Source of the DNA: Bacillus sp. Marseille-P3661 | Lineage (GTDB): Bacteria > Bacillota > Bacilli > Bacillales > Bacillaceae_J | Assembly (NCBI RefSeq): GCF_900240995.1 | Contig: NZ_LT965956.1 | Coordinates: forward strand, 248,001 to 312,000 | Length of the DNA stretch: 64,000 bases | Reading direction: 5' to 3' | Shown here: piece by piece, positions 54,323-63,986 of the stretch | How the letters are laid out: the number at the start of each line of letters is the position of its first letter | How positions within the stretch are numbered: position 1 is the stretch's first letter | Made by a program: the position numbers and the translations under genes | Notes under the pieces: generated by a model | Told to the model about the DNA's origin: nothing | The model's input: the letters and a program-made list of their open reading frames with translations, nothing else | Databases searched by the model: none

Positions 54323-55552
54323 CTACGATAAGATCCTCTTTTCACCTTCAATCGCCTGAATTGGCTCAATGTTTTGGGTGAATTCTAATGTACCAACATA
54401 AGCTCCATTATCATCACGGACGGCGAAATATCGAATATACACATATTTATCCTTAAATTTGATCCAAAAATCTTCAGAATCTTTTTTTCCTGATTTGAAA
54501 TCATCTAATAATGCTTCAACTACATGGGCACTTTTCGGTGGATGGCAGTTTTGGACAGTTCGGCCAATAATTGCTTTAGTACGCGCAAATATACGTTCCT
54601 TACCATGCGAAAAGTAACGGACAACATCATCTTTATCAATAAACGTTAGATCAACAGGTAAATGATTCAACACTAACTCTAATTGTGCTAACGATAAGAT
54701 ACCTGTTTCCATTTTAATATACCCTTCAGAGATTGTTTTTTCAGCTAGGTCTTTTCGCTCTGGTTTCCATTCTGCTGCTGGACTTGTTAAGCAAAATCCA
54801 ATTTCGTCACTTTCTCGGGCAATTTTTATCCATTCATCTTCTGTTAAATTCATCAACGCCATTGGAAAAAGGATATTTTCCTCTCGATATATCATATCCA
54901 ATACTTCCTTCATAAAATAGCGGATGTTTTCAATAACAGCTTGCTGGTCTCCCTCATAATCTACTAATTTTTTCTTTCCATCCTTTATGGAATCCCGAAT
55001 AAAATCGTCTATTCTCCACATGTTTGTTGAAGGCCCATTAATTCCGTACTTTTCTAAATATGGGAATATTAAATTCTCTTTACGACTAAAATGTTTATCA
55101 ATATCTAGTAATAGATTGCAATCTTCGATAAGCTTATAAATATTTTCAACAGAATCTACTTTTATAAATTCAGCTAAGTGTGCTTGTATTTTACTAATTA
55201 ACTTAGATAGCTCCTTATTTTCTAGTTTAAAAGTATGGATAGGATGTCCAGGTTGTTCTTCAGGTTTTTCATCGCGGTTCACCTCTTCTACAGATCCCCT
55301 CAATATTTCCGTATGCGCACCATATAAATGTTGTAAGTCGGATAAAGGAACTCCACTTGCCTCAGAAAAATCGTGTTGCAGCTGTGAAAGTTCTTCGACT
55401 GTTACTATGCCAATAACTTCATCAAAACGTGCTTTAACCTCCGCTTCATCTTTTCCATTCTGAAGATCTAGAAAAATTTCTCTTAACGCTTCCACTCGAT
55501 CGGAACTTTTAGGGTTTTGTGTTTGCTCTCGGTTATTTATCATCTCGCTCAT
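54323..55552 (-). CDS. DUF438 / hemerythrin / PAS-domain protein
   Basis: This protein of 409 residues has an N-terminal DUF438 region (about 10-80, with VEELSQLQHDFSEASGVPL). A hemerythrin-like HHE part follows (His-x-x-x-x-x-Lys, then HFSRKENLIFPYLEKYGI and IYREENILFPMAL, about 110-240). The C-terminal PAS-like domain (about 290-405) contains GRTVQNCHPPKS. Such proteins bind iron or an oxygen/redox ligand and are thought to sense or respond to oxygen or nitrosative stress. It is monocistronic and near an extradiol-type dioxygenase gene, with no obvious functional tie. Confidence 0.85.
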   Translation of the reverse strand: MSEMINNREQTQNPKSSDRVEALREIFLDLQNGKDEAEVKARFDEVIGIVTVEELSQLQHDFSEASGVPLSDLQHLYGAHTEILRGSVEEVNRDEKPEEQPGHPIHTFKLENKELSKLISKIQAHLAEFIKVDSVENIYKLIEDCNLLLDIDKHFSRKENLIFPYLEKYGINGPSTNMWRIDDFIRDSIKDGKKKLVDYEGDQQAVIENIRYFMKEVLDMIYREENILFPMALMNLTEDEWIKIARESDEIGFCLTSPAAEWKPERKDLAEKTISEGYIKMETGILSLAQLELVLNHLPVDLTFIDKDDVVRYFSHGKERIFARTKAIIGRTVQNCHPPKSAHVVEALLDDFKSGKKDSEDFWIKFKDKYVYIRYFAVRDDNGAYVGTLEFTQNIEPIQAIEGEKRILS

Positions 55553-55703
55553 TGTAGGTTCTCCTCACTTGGCTATTTATCTATTGTTTTTACTGATAAT
55601 ACTTCTCATATAAACAATAACATGTATTTAATTCACCGTTAGTGATTCGAATCACAAGTTAACAAGATTATTGTGTGAAACCTTCCTTTTCCGCAAATTA
55701 TAA

Positions 55704-56486
55704 TCAGCCAAACTGCCAGACACTATGACTAAGATTGCCGTATCGAAAGCTACGGTGTATTAATTTTGCTGTTCTTTCGTGATCAGCAGCGCCCATTGCA
55801 TAAAAAATCGGGATAAAATGCTCATTCCCATAACGTGGAACAGCATAGTCGGCATGGGGTGCCAAACTATCATACTTAAATAGTTTGTTCAAATCCCAAT
55901 TGCTTAAATTCATCGCTAACCAATTGTCAAATTCAAGTGCCCAAGGATCTACATTTCCGCTAGTTTCAGTCCTTCTTAATGCTCGGAGATTATGAACAGT
56001 TCCACCACTACCAATAATTAGAATATCTTTTCTCCTTAACTCAGCTAGAGACTGTCCGATTTTATATTGTTCTTCAGGCGTAACACTTGGGTTGACAGAC
56101 ATTGAAATAACGGGAATTTCTCCATTGGGATAGAGGAATTTTAATATTACCCATGCTCCATGATCTAAACCTCGTTTCGTCTCCGTTTCAAATGGTATTT
56201 CGTTAGCGGCAAACATTTCTTCAATATATTTAACGATTGTTGGACTTCCTTTAGCAGGATACTTTATGTTGTACATTTCTTCAGGAAAACCATAGAAGTC
56301 GTAGATCGTATCATATTCCTTAACATCACTAACCAATTGCACAGTTGATTCCCAATGTGCTGAAAATAAAACAACCCCTGCCGGTTTTGGAAAAGTTCCC
56401 CCTAGCGTCTGTAAAAACTGTGTATATTCATTATCTTCAATTGCAATAAGCGGTGAACCGTGCGCAATAAAAAATGATGGCATCAT
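55704..56486 (-). CDS. Extradiol (DODA/LigB-type) dioxygenase-family protein
   Basis: This 260-residue protein has the LigB/DODA fold: FFIAHGSPL (His9), FSAHWES (His44), RGLDHGAW (His109) and GSGGTVHNL (His165). It resembles the YgiD/4,5-DOPA-dioxygenase group, which uses a metal ion to cleave catechols next to the hydroxyl groups. Start at one of two adjacent ATGs behind AAGGGGG. It is a single gene, 400 bp from the benzoylformate-decarboxylase-like gene. A catechol made by hydroxylation could be its substrate; this is inference. Confidence 0.82.
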   Translation of the reverse strand: MMPSFFIAHGSPLIAIEDNEYTQFLQTLGGTFPKPAGVVLFSAHWESTVQLVSDVKEYDTIYDFYGFPEEMYNIKYPAKGSPTIVKYIEEMFAANEIPFETETKRGLDHGAWVILKFLYPNGEIPVISMSVNPSVTPEEQYKIGQSLAELRRKDILIIGSGGTVHNLRALRRTETSGNVDPWALEFDNWLAMNLSNWDLNKLFKYDSLAPHADYAVPRYGNEHFIPIFYAMGAADHERTAKLIHRSFRYGNLSHSVWQFG

Positions 56487-56899
56487 CCCAGTAGCCCCCT
56501 TTTTACTTTTTAATATTCTAAAAACTTTATGTAATATTTTACCACAAGCATATATAATAATTGGAGCAATACGAATCGTAGATGAACTTTATTCTATCCT
56601 GAAACAACAGTATCGTTTTTTTACATTCTCTAATTGAATTTTGTTCTGAGTATCAATTGAAATAAATCAATAATAATAACTTTTCTAAACATTAATTACA
56701 AAAATAGTGATAGACCAGTTTGGTCTATCACTATTTTTATATATTATTAAATAGCTTAAATTACTTAGTCAAGGTTATAACTGTCGTCTTTACTTAGTTA
56801 TTAGGATTAATTGACGTTTCTAGGAATTTCTACATAATAAAACTTTACTTTAAAGGTATTTATTATTTAAATACCTGATACTGTCTAAGTGCCCCACGC
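56487..56899. other. Gap between the decarboxylase and dioxygenase genes
   Basis: This stretch of 413 AT-rich bases holds the terminator at 56701-56737 and presumably the promoter of the dioxygenase gene. Nothing else is visible. Confidence 0.4.
56701..56737 (-). terminator. Terminator after the decarboxylase gene
   Basis: AAAATAGTGATAGACCA pairs with TGGTCTATCACTATTTT around three bases. T-runs occur on both strands. Confidence 0.9.
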
Positions 56900-58543
56900 C
56901 TATACTTCCACTTCCTCAACTTGGACATCAAGGAGAATAGGTTCTTTGCTATTTATAGCTGTTTTTAAAATAGATTCTAGTTTCGAAAGGTTTGTCACAA
57001 CTTCTCCATGTACTCCTAATCCTTTTGCAATACTTACAAAATCAATCGTTGGATGTGCTAATGATGAAGCTGGGTACTCGGAAGTTTCAGGTTCGTTTAC
57101 ATTTTTTCGATATTCTTTAATAGCAGCCTTAACTGCTAAATAGGTTTTATTATTACAGATCATAAAAATAACCGGTAAATTATATTTGGCTGCGGTCCAT
57201 AAGCCTTGGATCGTAAATAGTGCACTTCCATCACCAATAAATGCAACGACCTGTTTATCAGGTTGAGCAAATTGAATTCCAATAGCAGCAGGAATTCCCC
57301 ACCCTAATGCACCTCCACTTGTTGTATGATATGAATTTGAATAACGAAATGGAAAATGCTTTAGCAATGCCCTAGAAGATCGAATGCCTTCATCAACGAT
57401 AATAGCTTCTTCTGGCAATATATTTGACATAACACAGACCACATCACTAACTTTCATTGGTTTTGAATTGTTATCAATAGGTGGACGCTCTGTCGTGCTA
57501 AGATACTTTTCTCTATTTTTATTAACCCACTCTAAAGAATTACGGTCTGTATTAAGCAAAGGTAATAGTTGTTCCAATGTCGTTCTTGAGGAGCCGACCA
57601 TACCTAATGTAACTGGATATAATTTGGCAATTTCATTTGGGTTTTCATGCACATGAATAATCGTAATATTAGACTGAATTTCAGGTGCTTTTGGCAGCCC
57701 GAATTCTACAAATAAACGACAACCAACTGCAAAAATACAATCCGCTTCCTTAACTGCTGGGTGACTTGGAGCATACTCACCAGAAAAATGAGGATTTTCA
57801 GTTGAATATGTAAATTTGGTACTAGATCTTCTTGGTTCCCGCAATACCACTGCATTCAGTTTTCGGGCAACTTCTTCGAGACATTCAATTGCATCTGTAT
57901 GGGCTACATCATCCCCAGCAATAATAACAACTCGATTGGAGCTATTAAGGAGTTCCGAACAGTGCTTGATATCTGATGGTAGTGGACTAACATTAACAGG
58001 TAAAACTCTCCGTTCAGGATCAATAACTAAAGGATGTTCAATTTCACGGCCTAACAAATTTTCCGGAAGTGATAAAAATACGGGCCCCATTGGAGATGAT
58101 TTGGATATTTTAACTGCTCGATAAAAATCATCTACAATTTGGGTAGAGTTTTCTAATTCGCCACTCCATTTAGTAATAGACTTAGTCAGGTTTGGTAAAT
58201 GATCTATCGTACAAAAACCGTCTCTATTATAAATATCTGTACTTTTATGACCAGCAAGCACTACCAATGAAGAGCGATCCCTGCTTGCATTATATAATTG
58301 ACTTATACCATTACCAGTTCCAACTGTAGTATGCAAATTGGCAATTCCAACTTTCCCGCTTGCCCTTGCGTAGCCATCAGCCATAGCAACTGTCACGTTT
58401 TCATGTAAAGTTAGAATGTATTCAAATGAACGTGTTTCATTTAAAGTCTGAAGAAAAGGGGCCTCAGTACTGCCGGGTAATCCAAACACATAGGGTATAT
58501 CAAGCTCTTCAATAGCTTTAGCCAAATAATCTGCCGCTTTCAT
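56900..58543 (-). CDS. Thiamine-diphosphate enzyme, benzoylformate decarboxylase-like
   Basis: This 547-residue TPP-dependent decarboxylase/lyase has the activating Glu48 in LHENVT. It also has His71 in NLHTTVGTGN, a position used by benzoylformate decarboxylase rather than acetolactate synthase. The TPP-binding GDGSALFTIQGLWTAAKYNL (about 435-455) is present. It likely decarboxylates a 2-oxoacid to an aldehyde. The aldehyde dehydrogenase gene 45 bp upstream would oxidise that aldehyde, giving a 2-oxoacid to carboxylate route. Acetolactate-type condensation is the main alternative. The start is ATG behind AGGAGG. Confidence 0.85.
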   Translation of the reverse strand: MKAADYLAKAIEELDIPYVFGLPGSTEAPFLQTLNETRSFEYILTLHENVTVAMADGYARASGKVGIANLHTTVGTGNGISQLYNASRDRSSLVVLAGHKSTDIYNRDGFCTIDHLPNLTKSITKWSGELENSTQIVDDFYRAVKISKSSPMGPVFLSLPENLLGREIEHPLVIDPERRVLPVNVSPLPSDIKHCSELLNSSNRVVIIAGDDVAHTDAIECLEEVARKLNAVVLREPRRSSTKFTYSTENPHFSGEYAPSHPAVKEADCIFAVGCRLFVEFGLPKAPEIQSNITIIHVHENPNEIAKLYPVTLGMVGSSRTTLEQLLPLLNTDRNSLEWVNKNREKYLSTTERPPIDNNSKPMKVSDVVCVMSNILPEEAIIVDEGIRSSRALLKHFPFRYSNSYHTTSGGALGWGIPAAIGIQFAQPDKQVVAFIGDGSALFTIQGLWTAAKYNLPVIFMICNNKTYLAVKAAIKEYRKNVNEPETSEYPASSLAHPTIDFVSIAKGLGVHGEVVTNLSKLESILKTAINSKEPILLDVQVEEVEV

Positions 58544-58587
58544 TTACTCCCTCCTAAAATTCAACCTATTAATTAATTTGCATCTAT

Positions 58588-60039
58588 TTATAAAAGCTCC
58601 TTAAGATATCGAATAGAATGGTAATCAATATAGTTTGCGAGTCCAATTTCGGAGCGGTCTCTACCTATTCCACTTTCCTTAACTCCTCCAAACGGCATAT
58701 TTGGTCCTGAAGATTTGCGTGAATGACTATTTATGAATGTAGAGCCTGCTTCAATCTGCCGAGCAATCTTCAGCGCTCTGTCACGATCTCTTGACCAAAC
58801 AGATGAAGAAAGGCCATATTTAGTGTTATTTGCCATCTTAACTACTTCTTCCTCTGATGAGTATTTAATGATCGGAATCACAGGTCCAAATTGTTCATTC
58901 ACAACTATGTCTGCTGTTGGATCAACATCACGGATCACAGTAGGTAAAATATAGTAACCATCATTCCAGCCAGAAGGGTCTAATTTTTTTCCCAATTCAA
59001 CTACTGTGGCATTTTGTTTAGAACGTTCTATCAAACTTTTAATATGTGAATATTGTCTATTATTATTCACTGGCCCTAGTGTGGCACGCTCATCCAAACC
59101 ATATCCAACGATAAACTCATCTACAGCTTGACAAAATTGATCACAAAACTTTTCGTAAATACCTTCGGGTACATAAACTCTTTTTACGGCATAACAAACC
59201 TGACCTGCTCGAGAAAAAATACCCGTTATTAAATCTGGAATCCGGTCCTGTATGTCTACATCATCTAATAGAATGGCAGGATCGTTTCCTCCTAACTCCA
59301 AACTCACTCTTTTTATTGAAGATGCGGCACTTTTCATTACTGCCTTTCCTGTCTCAATGCCACCTACAAATGAAATTTTTCTCACCAATTCATGCTCAGT
59401 TAATGCTCTGCCTACTTCGATGTCACCTTGGACAACATTAATAACACCTGGAGGTAACGATTCTGCCATTTTCTTTAATCCTAAAGAAACAGAGATAGGA
59501 CAATTTGGTGAAGGCTTAATAACAACTGTATTTCCTGTCATTAAAGCAGGACCTAGTTTACCCATAACTAAATTTACCGGAGAGTTCCATGGAATAATAA
59601 TCGCAACTACACCCAAAGGGATCTTCTCTATGCTCATCCAGCTTATTTCGTCTTCAACGATTTGGGGTTTTAAAAATTTTTTAACAATATTAGCTGTATT
59701 TTGAACATAGGCAATTCCTCTTGGAAAATCTGTCTTCACTTCTCGAATTACAGTTCCATTTTCTTTAACTAACGTATGTGTTAATGTTTCAACATCATCT
59801 AGAATTCTAGCAGCTGCAGTTTGGACTAAACTAATTCGTTCCTTTACATCTAAACCACTCCAACTTACGAAAGCATTATTTGCTGCTATAACTGCTTGAT
59901 CTACATTGCTAACACTATTATAAGCAACCCTACCAACAGTCTCAGAGAATAGTCCAGGATTTTTTACGTCGAAATAAGTATCAGAACCTACTTCTCGATG
60001 GTTAATAAAAGCTTCTAATTTTTGAGAATCATTTGACAT
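58588..60039 (-). CDS. NAD(P)-dependent aldehyde dehydrogenase
   Basis: This protein of 483 residues is a standard aldehyde dehydrogenase with IIPWNSPVNLVMGKLGPAL, the catalytic Glu in SLELGGND (near 247), the catalytic Cys in GQVCYAVKR (near 280) and NEQFGPVIPII. It oxidises aldehydes to acids. Paired with the benzoylformate-decarboxylase-like enzyme, a benzaldehyde-type substrate is plausible. The start is ATG behind AAGAAGG. The two genes form an operon ending at 56701. Confidence 0.9.
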   Translation of the reverse strand: MSNDSQKLEAFINHREVGSDTYFDVKNPGLFSETVGRVAYNSVSNVDQAVIAANNAFVSWSGLDVKERISLVQTAAARILDDVETLTHTLVKENGTVIREVKTDFPRGIAYVQNTANIVKKFLKPQIVEDEISWMSIEKIPLGVVAIIIPWNSPVNLVMGKLGPALMTGNTVVIKPSPNCPISVSLGLKKMAESLPPGVINVVQGDIEVGRALTEHELVRKISFVGGIETGKAVMKSAASSIKRVSLELGGNDPAILLDDVDIQDRIPDLITGIFSRAGQVCYAVKRVYVPEGIYEKFCDQFCQAVDEFIVGYGLDERATLGPVNNNRQYSHIKSLIERSKQNATVVELGKKLDPSGWNDGYYILPTVIRDVDPTADIVVNEQFGPVIPIIKYSSEEEVVKMANNTKYGLSSSVWSRDRDRALKIARQIEAGSTFINSHSRKSSGPNMPFGGVKESGIGRDRSEIGLANYIDYHSIRYLKELL

Positions 60040-60236
60040 TTTATAAACCTTCTTTCATCTAATTCTTTGAATCAGAATTTCTAATAAGAATAGAATAGAT
60101 CGGTAATTGGAAAATTAATAATGTCTTTAAAAACCTGATATATACAGTTATGATCTTTATATAATTATAAATCAATTGACAGAATAGTATGAATTCTAAT
60201 TTTAATTACGCGATTGCTTTTTTAACTTGTAAAACT

Positions 60237-60270
60237 AAAAAAGCATCCAAAATTAGATTGGATGCTTTTT
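60237..60270 (-). terminator. Terminator after the class II aldolase gene
   Basis: AAAAGCATCCAA pairs with TTGGATGCTTTT around seven bases. Confidence 0.88.
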
Positions 60271-60286
60271 AAACTATTTATTAATG

Positions 60287-60964
60287 CTATTGATTTAATT
60301 TGCTAAGATGATTCTCCCAAACCTTTTGAATATTTTTAGGCTGCCAAATGAAACTACACATTGACTCTATCTCTTCATCGTCTAATGAATGTGCATATCC
60401 TATTTGACTTGCCATATATTGGCGATAAGCATTTTCTTCTAGAAATACGCTTCTAGCAAACGCTTCTTGTAGATTCGAACCTACTAAAGCAGCGCCATGT
60501 GCCTTCATTAACACTGCATTTTTACTACCAAGTGTTTCTACTAATTCTAGTGCCATTTCTTTATTACTAATAGAATATGATTTTTGCAAAATAGGAACTT
60601 CACCAACAACAGCACCTTGTATAATCACTGGTCTTAGCGGAACCTTTGTAATTGTAAAAAGGGTAGACCATTTTGGATGAGTGTGTAGAACCGCATTTAC
60701 ATCATCACGATTACGATAAATTTCCGTATGCAAAGGAAATTCATTAGGTGGTTCCCCGTTTCCCTCCACTACATTACCATCGAAATCAATTTGAATGATA
60801 TGTTCGGCCGTTAAAGAACTCCTGCTTGACTTACGCTCATTAATAAAAATTGTATTTGTTCCTGGAACTCTTACACTTGCATGTCCGTTAAAGTCAATAT
60901 GTTCAGCTCGTTCTAACATTTTAATAACGTTTGCAACATCTTGTTTCAATTGAGTATGATTCAT
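60287..60964 (-). CDS. Class II aldolase/adducin-family protein
   Basis: The protein has 225 residues. The metal-binding marks of the fuculose-aldolase/adducin fold are visible: NGHASVRVPGTN, HLHTE-like FPLHTEIYR, VLHTHPKWST and a later MKAHGAALVG. Members are zinc aldolases or related decarboxylases. The start is the ATG at 60964, eight bases after AAGGAGG. It is the last gene after a second TTT transporter (17 bp gap), so it probably acts on the imported acid. Confidence 0.85.
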   Translation of the reverse strand: MNHTQLKQDVANVIKMLERAEHIDFNGHASVRVPGTNTIFINERKSSRSSLTAEHIIQIDFDGNVVEGNGEPPNEFPLHTEIYRNRDDVNAVLHTHPKWSTLFTITKVPLRPVIIQGAVVGEVPILQKSYSISNKEMALELVETLGSKNAVLMKAHGAALVGSNLQEAFARSVFLEENAYRQYMASQIGYAHSLDDEEIESMCSFIWQPKNIQKVWENHLSKLNQ

Positions 60965-60980
60965 CCAATCAACCTCCTTC

Positions 60981-61442
60981 CTATATTCTTGCATGTAATA
61001 CTAAATCAAATAGAACATACATAAATCCTGACATTATAATTGAAATAGAAAGCGCGCGAATAAACTTTGCCTTCCCGACTAACCATATGAACAAAACTAA
61101 AAAAATAGGAACTGCTATTAAATAGGATATGAATTTTAGTAAGATTGTAAAACCTACCATAGCAATTATACATTGTAATGCAACAGCCCATGTTTTACCC
61201 TCTGAAACTTCTTCACTCTTTTCTTCTTGAACAGTCTCTTTTTCGATTTTTGTAAAATTAAATTTTTGCTTAATAGAAGGAAACTGGTCTACTAAATACT
61301 GCCAGAATAACATTACAAACGTTAATAACCCTACATATAATGGAAACAATCTTGCTTTTGGATTATAATCGAATGAAAGTATGACCATTACAAGCATACT
61401 GATCAATAATAGTAAATTAAACAGGTTTCGACCATTTATCAT
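60981..61442 (-). CDS. TctB-family small permease (second TTT transporter)
   Basis: This 153-residue protein has four membrane helices and the expected YNPKARLFPLYVGLLTF motif after helix 1. It overlaps the tctA-like gene by 26 bases and starts at ATG behind AAGGAGG inside that gene. Confidence 0.85.
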   Translation of the reverse strand: MINGRNLFNLLLLISMLVMVILSFDYNPKARLFPLYVGLLTFVMLFWQYLVDQFPSIKQKFNFTKIEKETVQEEKSEEVSEGKTWAVALQCIIAMVGFTILLKFISYLIAVPIFLVLFIWLVGKAKFIRALSISIIMSGFMYVLFDLVLHARI

Positions 61443-62925
61443 CCTTTGTCCCTCCTTTTTTACTAACAGCTTTAATAATTGGCCGTACGAACATGTATGC
61501 TGTAATTAAGAATAAGATCAAGGAAACTGGTCGTGTGAAAAATCCTGTTGGACCAAGTAAATCTAATGTTTGGTGGAAACTTTGTTGCATCATTTCTCCT
61601 AGAACAAGCGCAATAACTAATGCAACTCTTGAATAATCATACATCCTCATTGCAAAACCAATAATCCCAAAGATAATTGTTACAATAACATCCCCGATCA
61701 TTCCTTCTGCAGCGTAAGAACCTAATATAGCAAATACCATGATAACAGGGGCAATATAGACCGTATTAATTTGAGTAAGTCTTGCTAATGGTGCTGCTGC
61801 AAAAATTGCAACGATACCAACAATAATATTCGCAAAAACTAATGCATAAATAAGACTTAGTGCCACATCCGCATGATCTAGCATTAAGCGAGGACCTGGT
61901 TGTATTCCATGTAAAGTAAGCGCTCCCAATAATACCGCCATTTCAAGGCTTCCAGGAATACCAAAGATTAAAGTTGGGACAAGCGCTCCGCCATCTTTAG
62001 CATTATTTGATGCCTCAGGTGCAATAATCCCTCGAATATCACCTTTACCAAAATTACTTTCACCTTTTGTACTTGAAACTGCTTGACCATAGGCTAGAAA
62101 GTTAGAAACGGCTCCTCCAACACCCGGAATAATTCCGATAATAGTTCCGATGACAGAGCTGCGAATAAATAACCCGAAATTCTTAAATACAGCCAAAATG
62201 CCTTCCTTTACACCACTATAGGACGTATTTACTTTTTCATTTGAAATTTTTCCTTTTGTGACAAACAAGGACATCGCTTCAGAAATAGCAAATAATCCTA
62301 TCAGAGCAGGAACTAATTTTACTCCATCCCAAAGATATTGAGAACCGAATACATATCTAGTTTCACCTGTAACAGGATCAAACCCGATAAATGAAACCAT
62401 TAACCCGACGCCACCTGCAATAATGCCTTTCCATAATAATCCTTGTGATAGAATAGCTATCATTGCTAAACCCATAAATGCCATCATGAAGTATTCAGGA
62501 TAAGAAAACGCTAAAACTACATATTTACCAACAGGTAAAATAATCGTTAAAATCACTGCTCCAAAAATAGCTCCTAGAACAGATGACGCTGTTGCTGCCC
62601 CTATTGCTTGACCTGCTTTTCCTTGCTTTGTTAATGGAAATCCATCAAATACTGTTGCAGCATTTTGTGGAGTACCAGGTGTGCCAATTAATATTGCTGT
62701 TAAAGAACCACCTATTGCAACTGCTCCAGCAGCACCTATTAACAGTACAATGGCATCGTTGGATTCCATTGTGAAGGTCATCGGAAGTAAAAGGGCCAGA
62801 ACTTGTGGCCCTCCCAATCCAGGCAAAATGCCGAATACTAAACCAATTAATGACCCTAACACAAGGAAAAGGACGGATGGCCAACTTAACATATCAACTA
62901 ATACTGGGATAATGTATTCAATCAT
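61417..62925 (-). CDS. TctA-family large permease (second TTT transporter)
   Basis: This 502-residue, about 12-helix TctA protein has GLVFGILPGLGGPQVLALLLP at the N-terminus (first half of the internal repeat) and SVIGTIIGIIPGVGGAVSNF in the centre. It differs clearly from the TctA at 22980, so this is a separate transporter rather than a recent copy. It begins with ATG after an AAAGGATG site, 32 bp after the binding-protein gene. Confidence 0.92.
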   Translation of the reverse strand: MIEYIIPVLVDMLSWPSVLFLVLGSLIGLVFGILPGLGGPQVLALLLPMTFTMESNDAIVLLIGAAGAVAIGGSLTAILIGTPGTPQNAATVFDGFPLTKQGKAGQAIGAATASSVLGAIFGAVILTIILPVGKYVVLAFSYPEYFMMAFMGLAMIAILSQGLLWKGIIAGGVGLMVSFIGFDPVTGETRYVFGSQYLWDGVKLVPALIGLFAISEAMSLFVTKGKISNEKVNTSYSGVKEGILAVFKNFGLFIRSSVIGTIIGIIPGVGGAVSNFLAYGQAVSSTKGESNFGKGDIRGIIAPEASNNAKDGGALVPTLIFGIPGSLEMAVLLGALTLHGIQPGPRLMLDHADVALSLIYALVFANIIVGIVAIFAAAPLARLTQINTVYIAPVIMVFAILGSYAAEGMIGDVIVTIIFGIIGFAMRMYDYSRVALVIALVLGEMMQQSFHQTLDLLGPTGFFTRPVSLILFLITAYMFVRPIIKAVSKKGGTKDDKWSKPV

Positions 62926-62957
62926 TAAGCCACATCCTTTTCTACTATAATAGAAAT

Positions 62958-63986
62958 TTAACTATTTTCTTCTAATAATTGTTTGTGAGGCTTTAACATT
63001 TCTAATGAATCATTTACAGCCTTTTCTACTTGCACATGATCACCTGGATTCCAAAGTGCTCCAGATTCTTCAACTTTTTGTTTATATTCTTCATCGTTAA
63101 CAGCTTTCATAAAACTTTCTCTTAGTATCGTTAGTATATCGTCAGGTGTTCCTGGAGGAGCTGCAATAACTCGGTACATCGCAATAGAGTCTAACAATTC
63201 TTCGTGACCTAATTCTGCAATAGTAGGAACATCCGGTAATTCTGGTAATCTTTCATTGTTGTATACCCATAAAGGTTGAATTTCCCCTGAATCAAATTGA
63301 CTGCTTAGGCTTTCTACTGGAAACTGAACCCAATTTACATCGCCACGAGTTGCAGATAAGATTGCTTCAGTACTACCTTTATGGTTGATCGTTTTTACAT
63401 TAACTCCTAAATTTTCAGCCGATAATAAAACCCCAAGTCCATCTGTTGAAGAAATGTTTGTAATACCAGCAATAATTTCCTCAGCATTTTGGAAATCTTC
63501 TAAAGTTGTATAGCCCGATTTTTTAGAAGCACCAGCAACATAGATTGTTTTTGTAATATTACCAATATAATTCAGTTCTGTTAAATCGTAACTTGCAGTT
63601 CCTAGTACTTGATTTACAAAATGACCAGGTATATTAACTAATCCAACAGTATACCCCTCTGTACCAGCTGTTGCTAATTCACCCAATGCTATATTACCGT
63701 TACCGCCTGGTTTGTTTTCAACTACTATACTTACATCATTTGGTAAATACTTCTCCCAATAGGGTGCAAGCATTCTAGCAGCTGTATCATATCCGCCACC
63801 CGGGCTATAAGGAACGATTAATGTAATTTCCCGTTCTGGATAACTTGGTCCTGAGCTCTCCGTTTTACCTTCGTTGCTTGTCCCACTCGAGTTATTTTCA
63901 TTCGAAGAACTGGTATTTGAACCTGAACAGCCTACAATAAAAAAAATAATTGAAAATACCATTAATAGAGAAAAAATTCTCTTCAC
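62958..63986 (-). CDS. TctC-family binding lipoprotein (second TTT transporter)
   Basis: The protein of about 342 residues has a lipobox Ile-Val-Gly-Cys at Cys20, then a Ser/Asn-rich linker. The mature part has the TctC marks ITLIVPYSPGGGYDTAARML and VENKPGGNGNIALGEL. The GTG at 63986, eight bases after AAGGTG, is the likely start; two earlier GTGs overlap that site. It is the first gene of an operon with TctA, TctB and the class II aldolase. The promoter is outside the window. The substrate is unknown; the aldolase suggests a hydroxy or oxo acid. Confidence 0.88.
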   Translation of the reverse strand: MKRIFSLLMVFSIIFFIVGCSGSNTSSSNENNSSGTSNEGKTESSGPSYPEREITLIVPYSPGGGYDTAARMLAPYWEKYLPNDVSIVVENKPGGNGNIALGELATAGTEGYTVGLVNIPGHFVNQVLGTASYDLTELNYIGNITKTIYVAGASKKSGYTTLEDFQNAEEIIAGITNISSTDGLGVLLSAENLGVNVKTINHKGSTEAILSATRGDVNWVQFPVESLSSQFDSGEIQPLWVYNNERLPELPDVPTIAELGHEELLDSIAMYRVIAAPPGTPDDILTILRESFMKAVNDEEYKQKVEESGALWNPGDHVQVEKAVNDSLEMLKPHKQLLEENS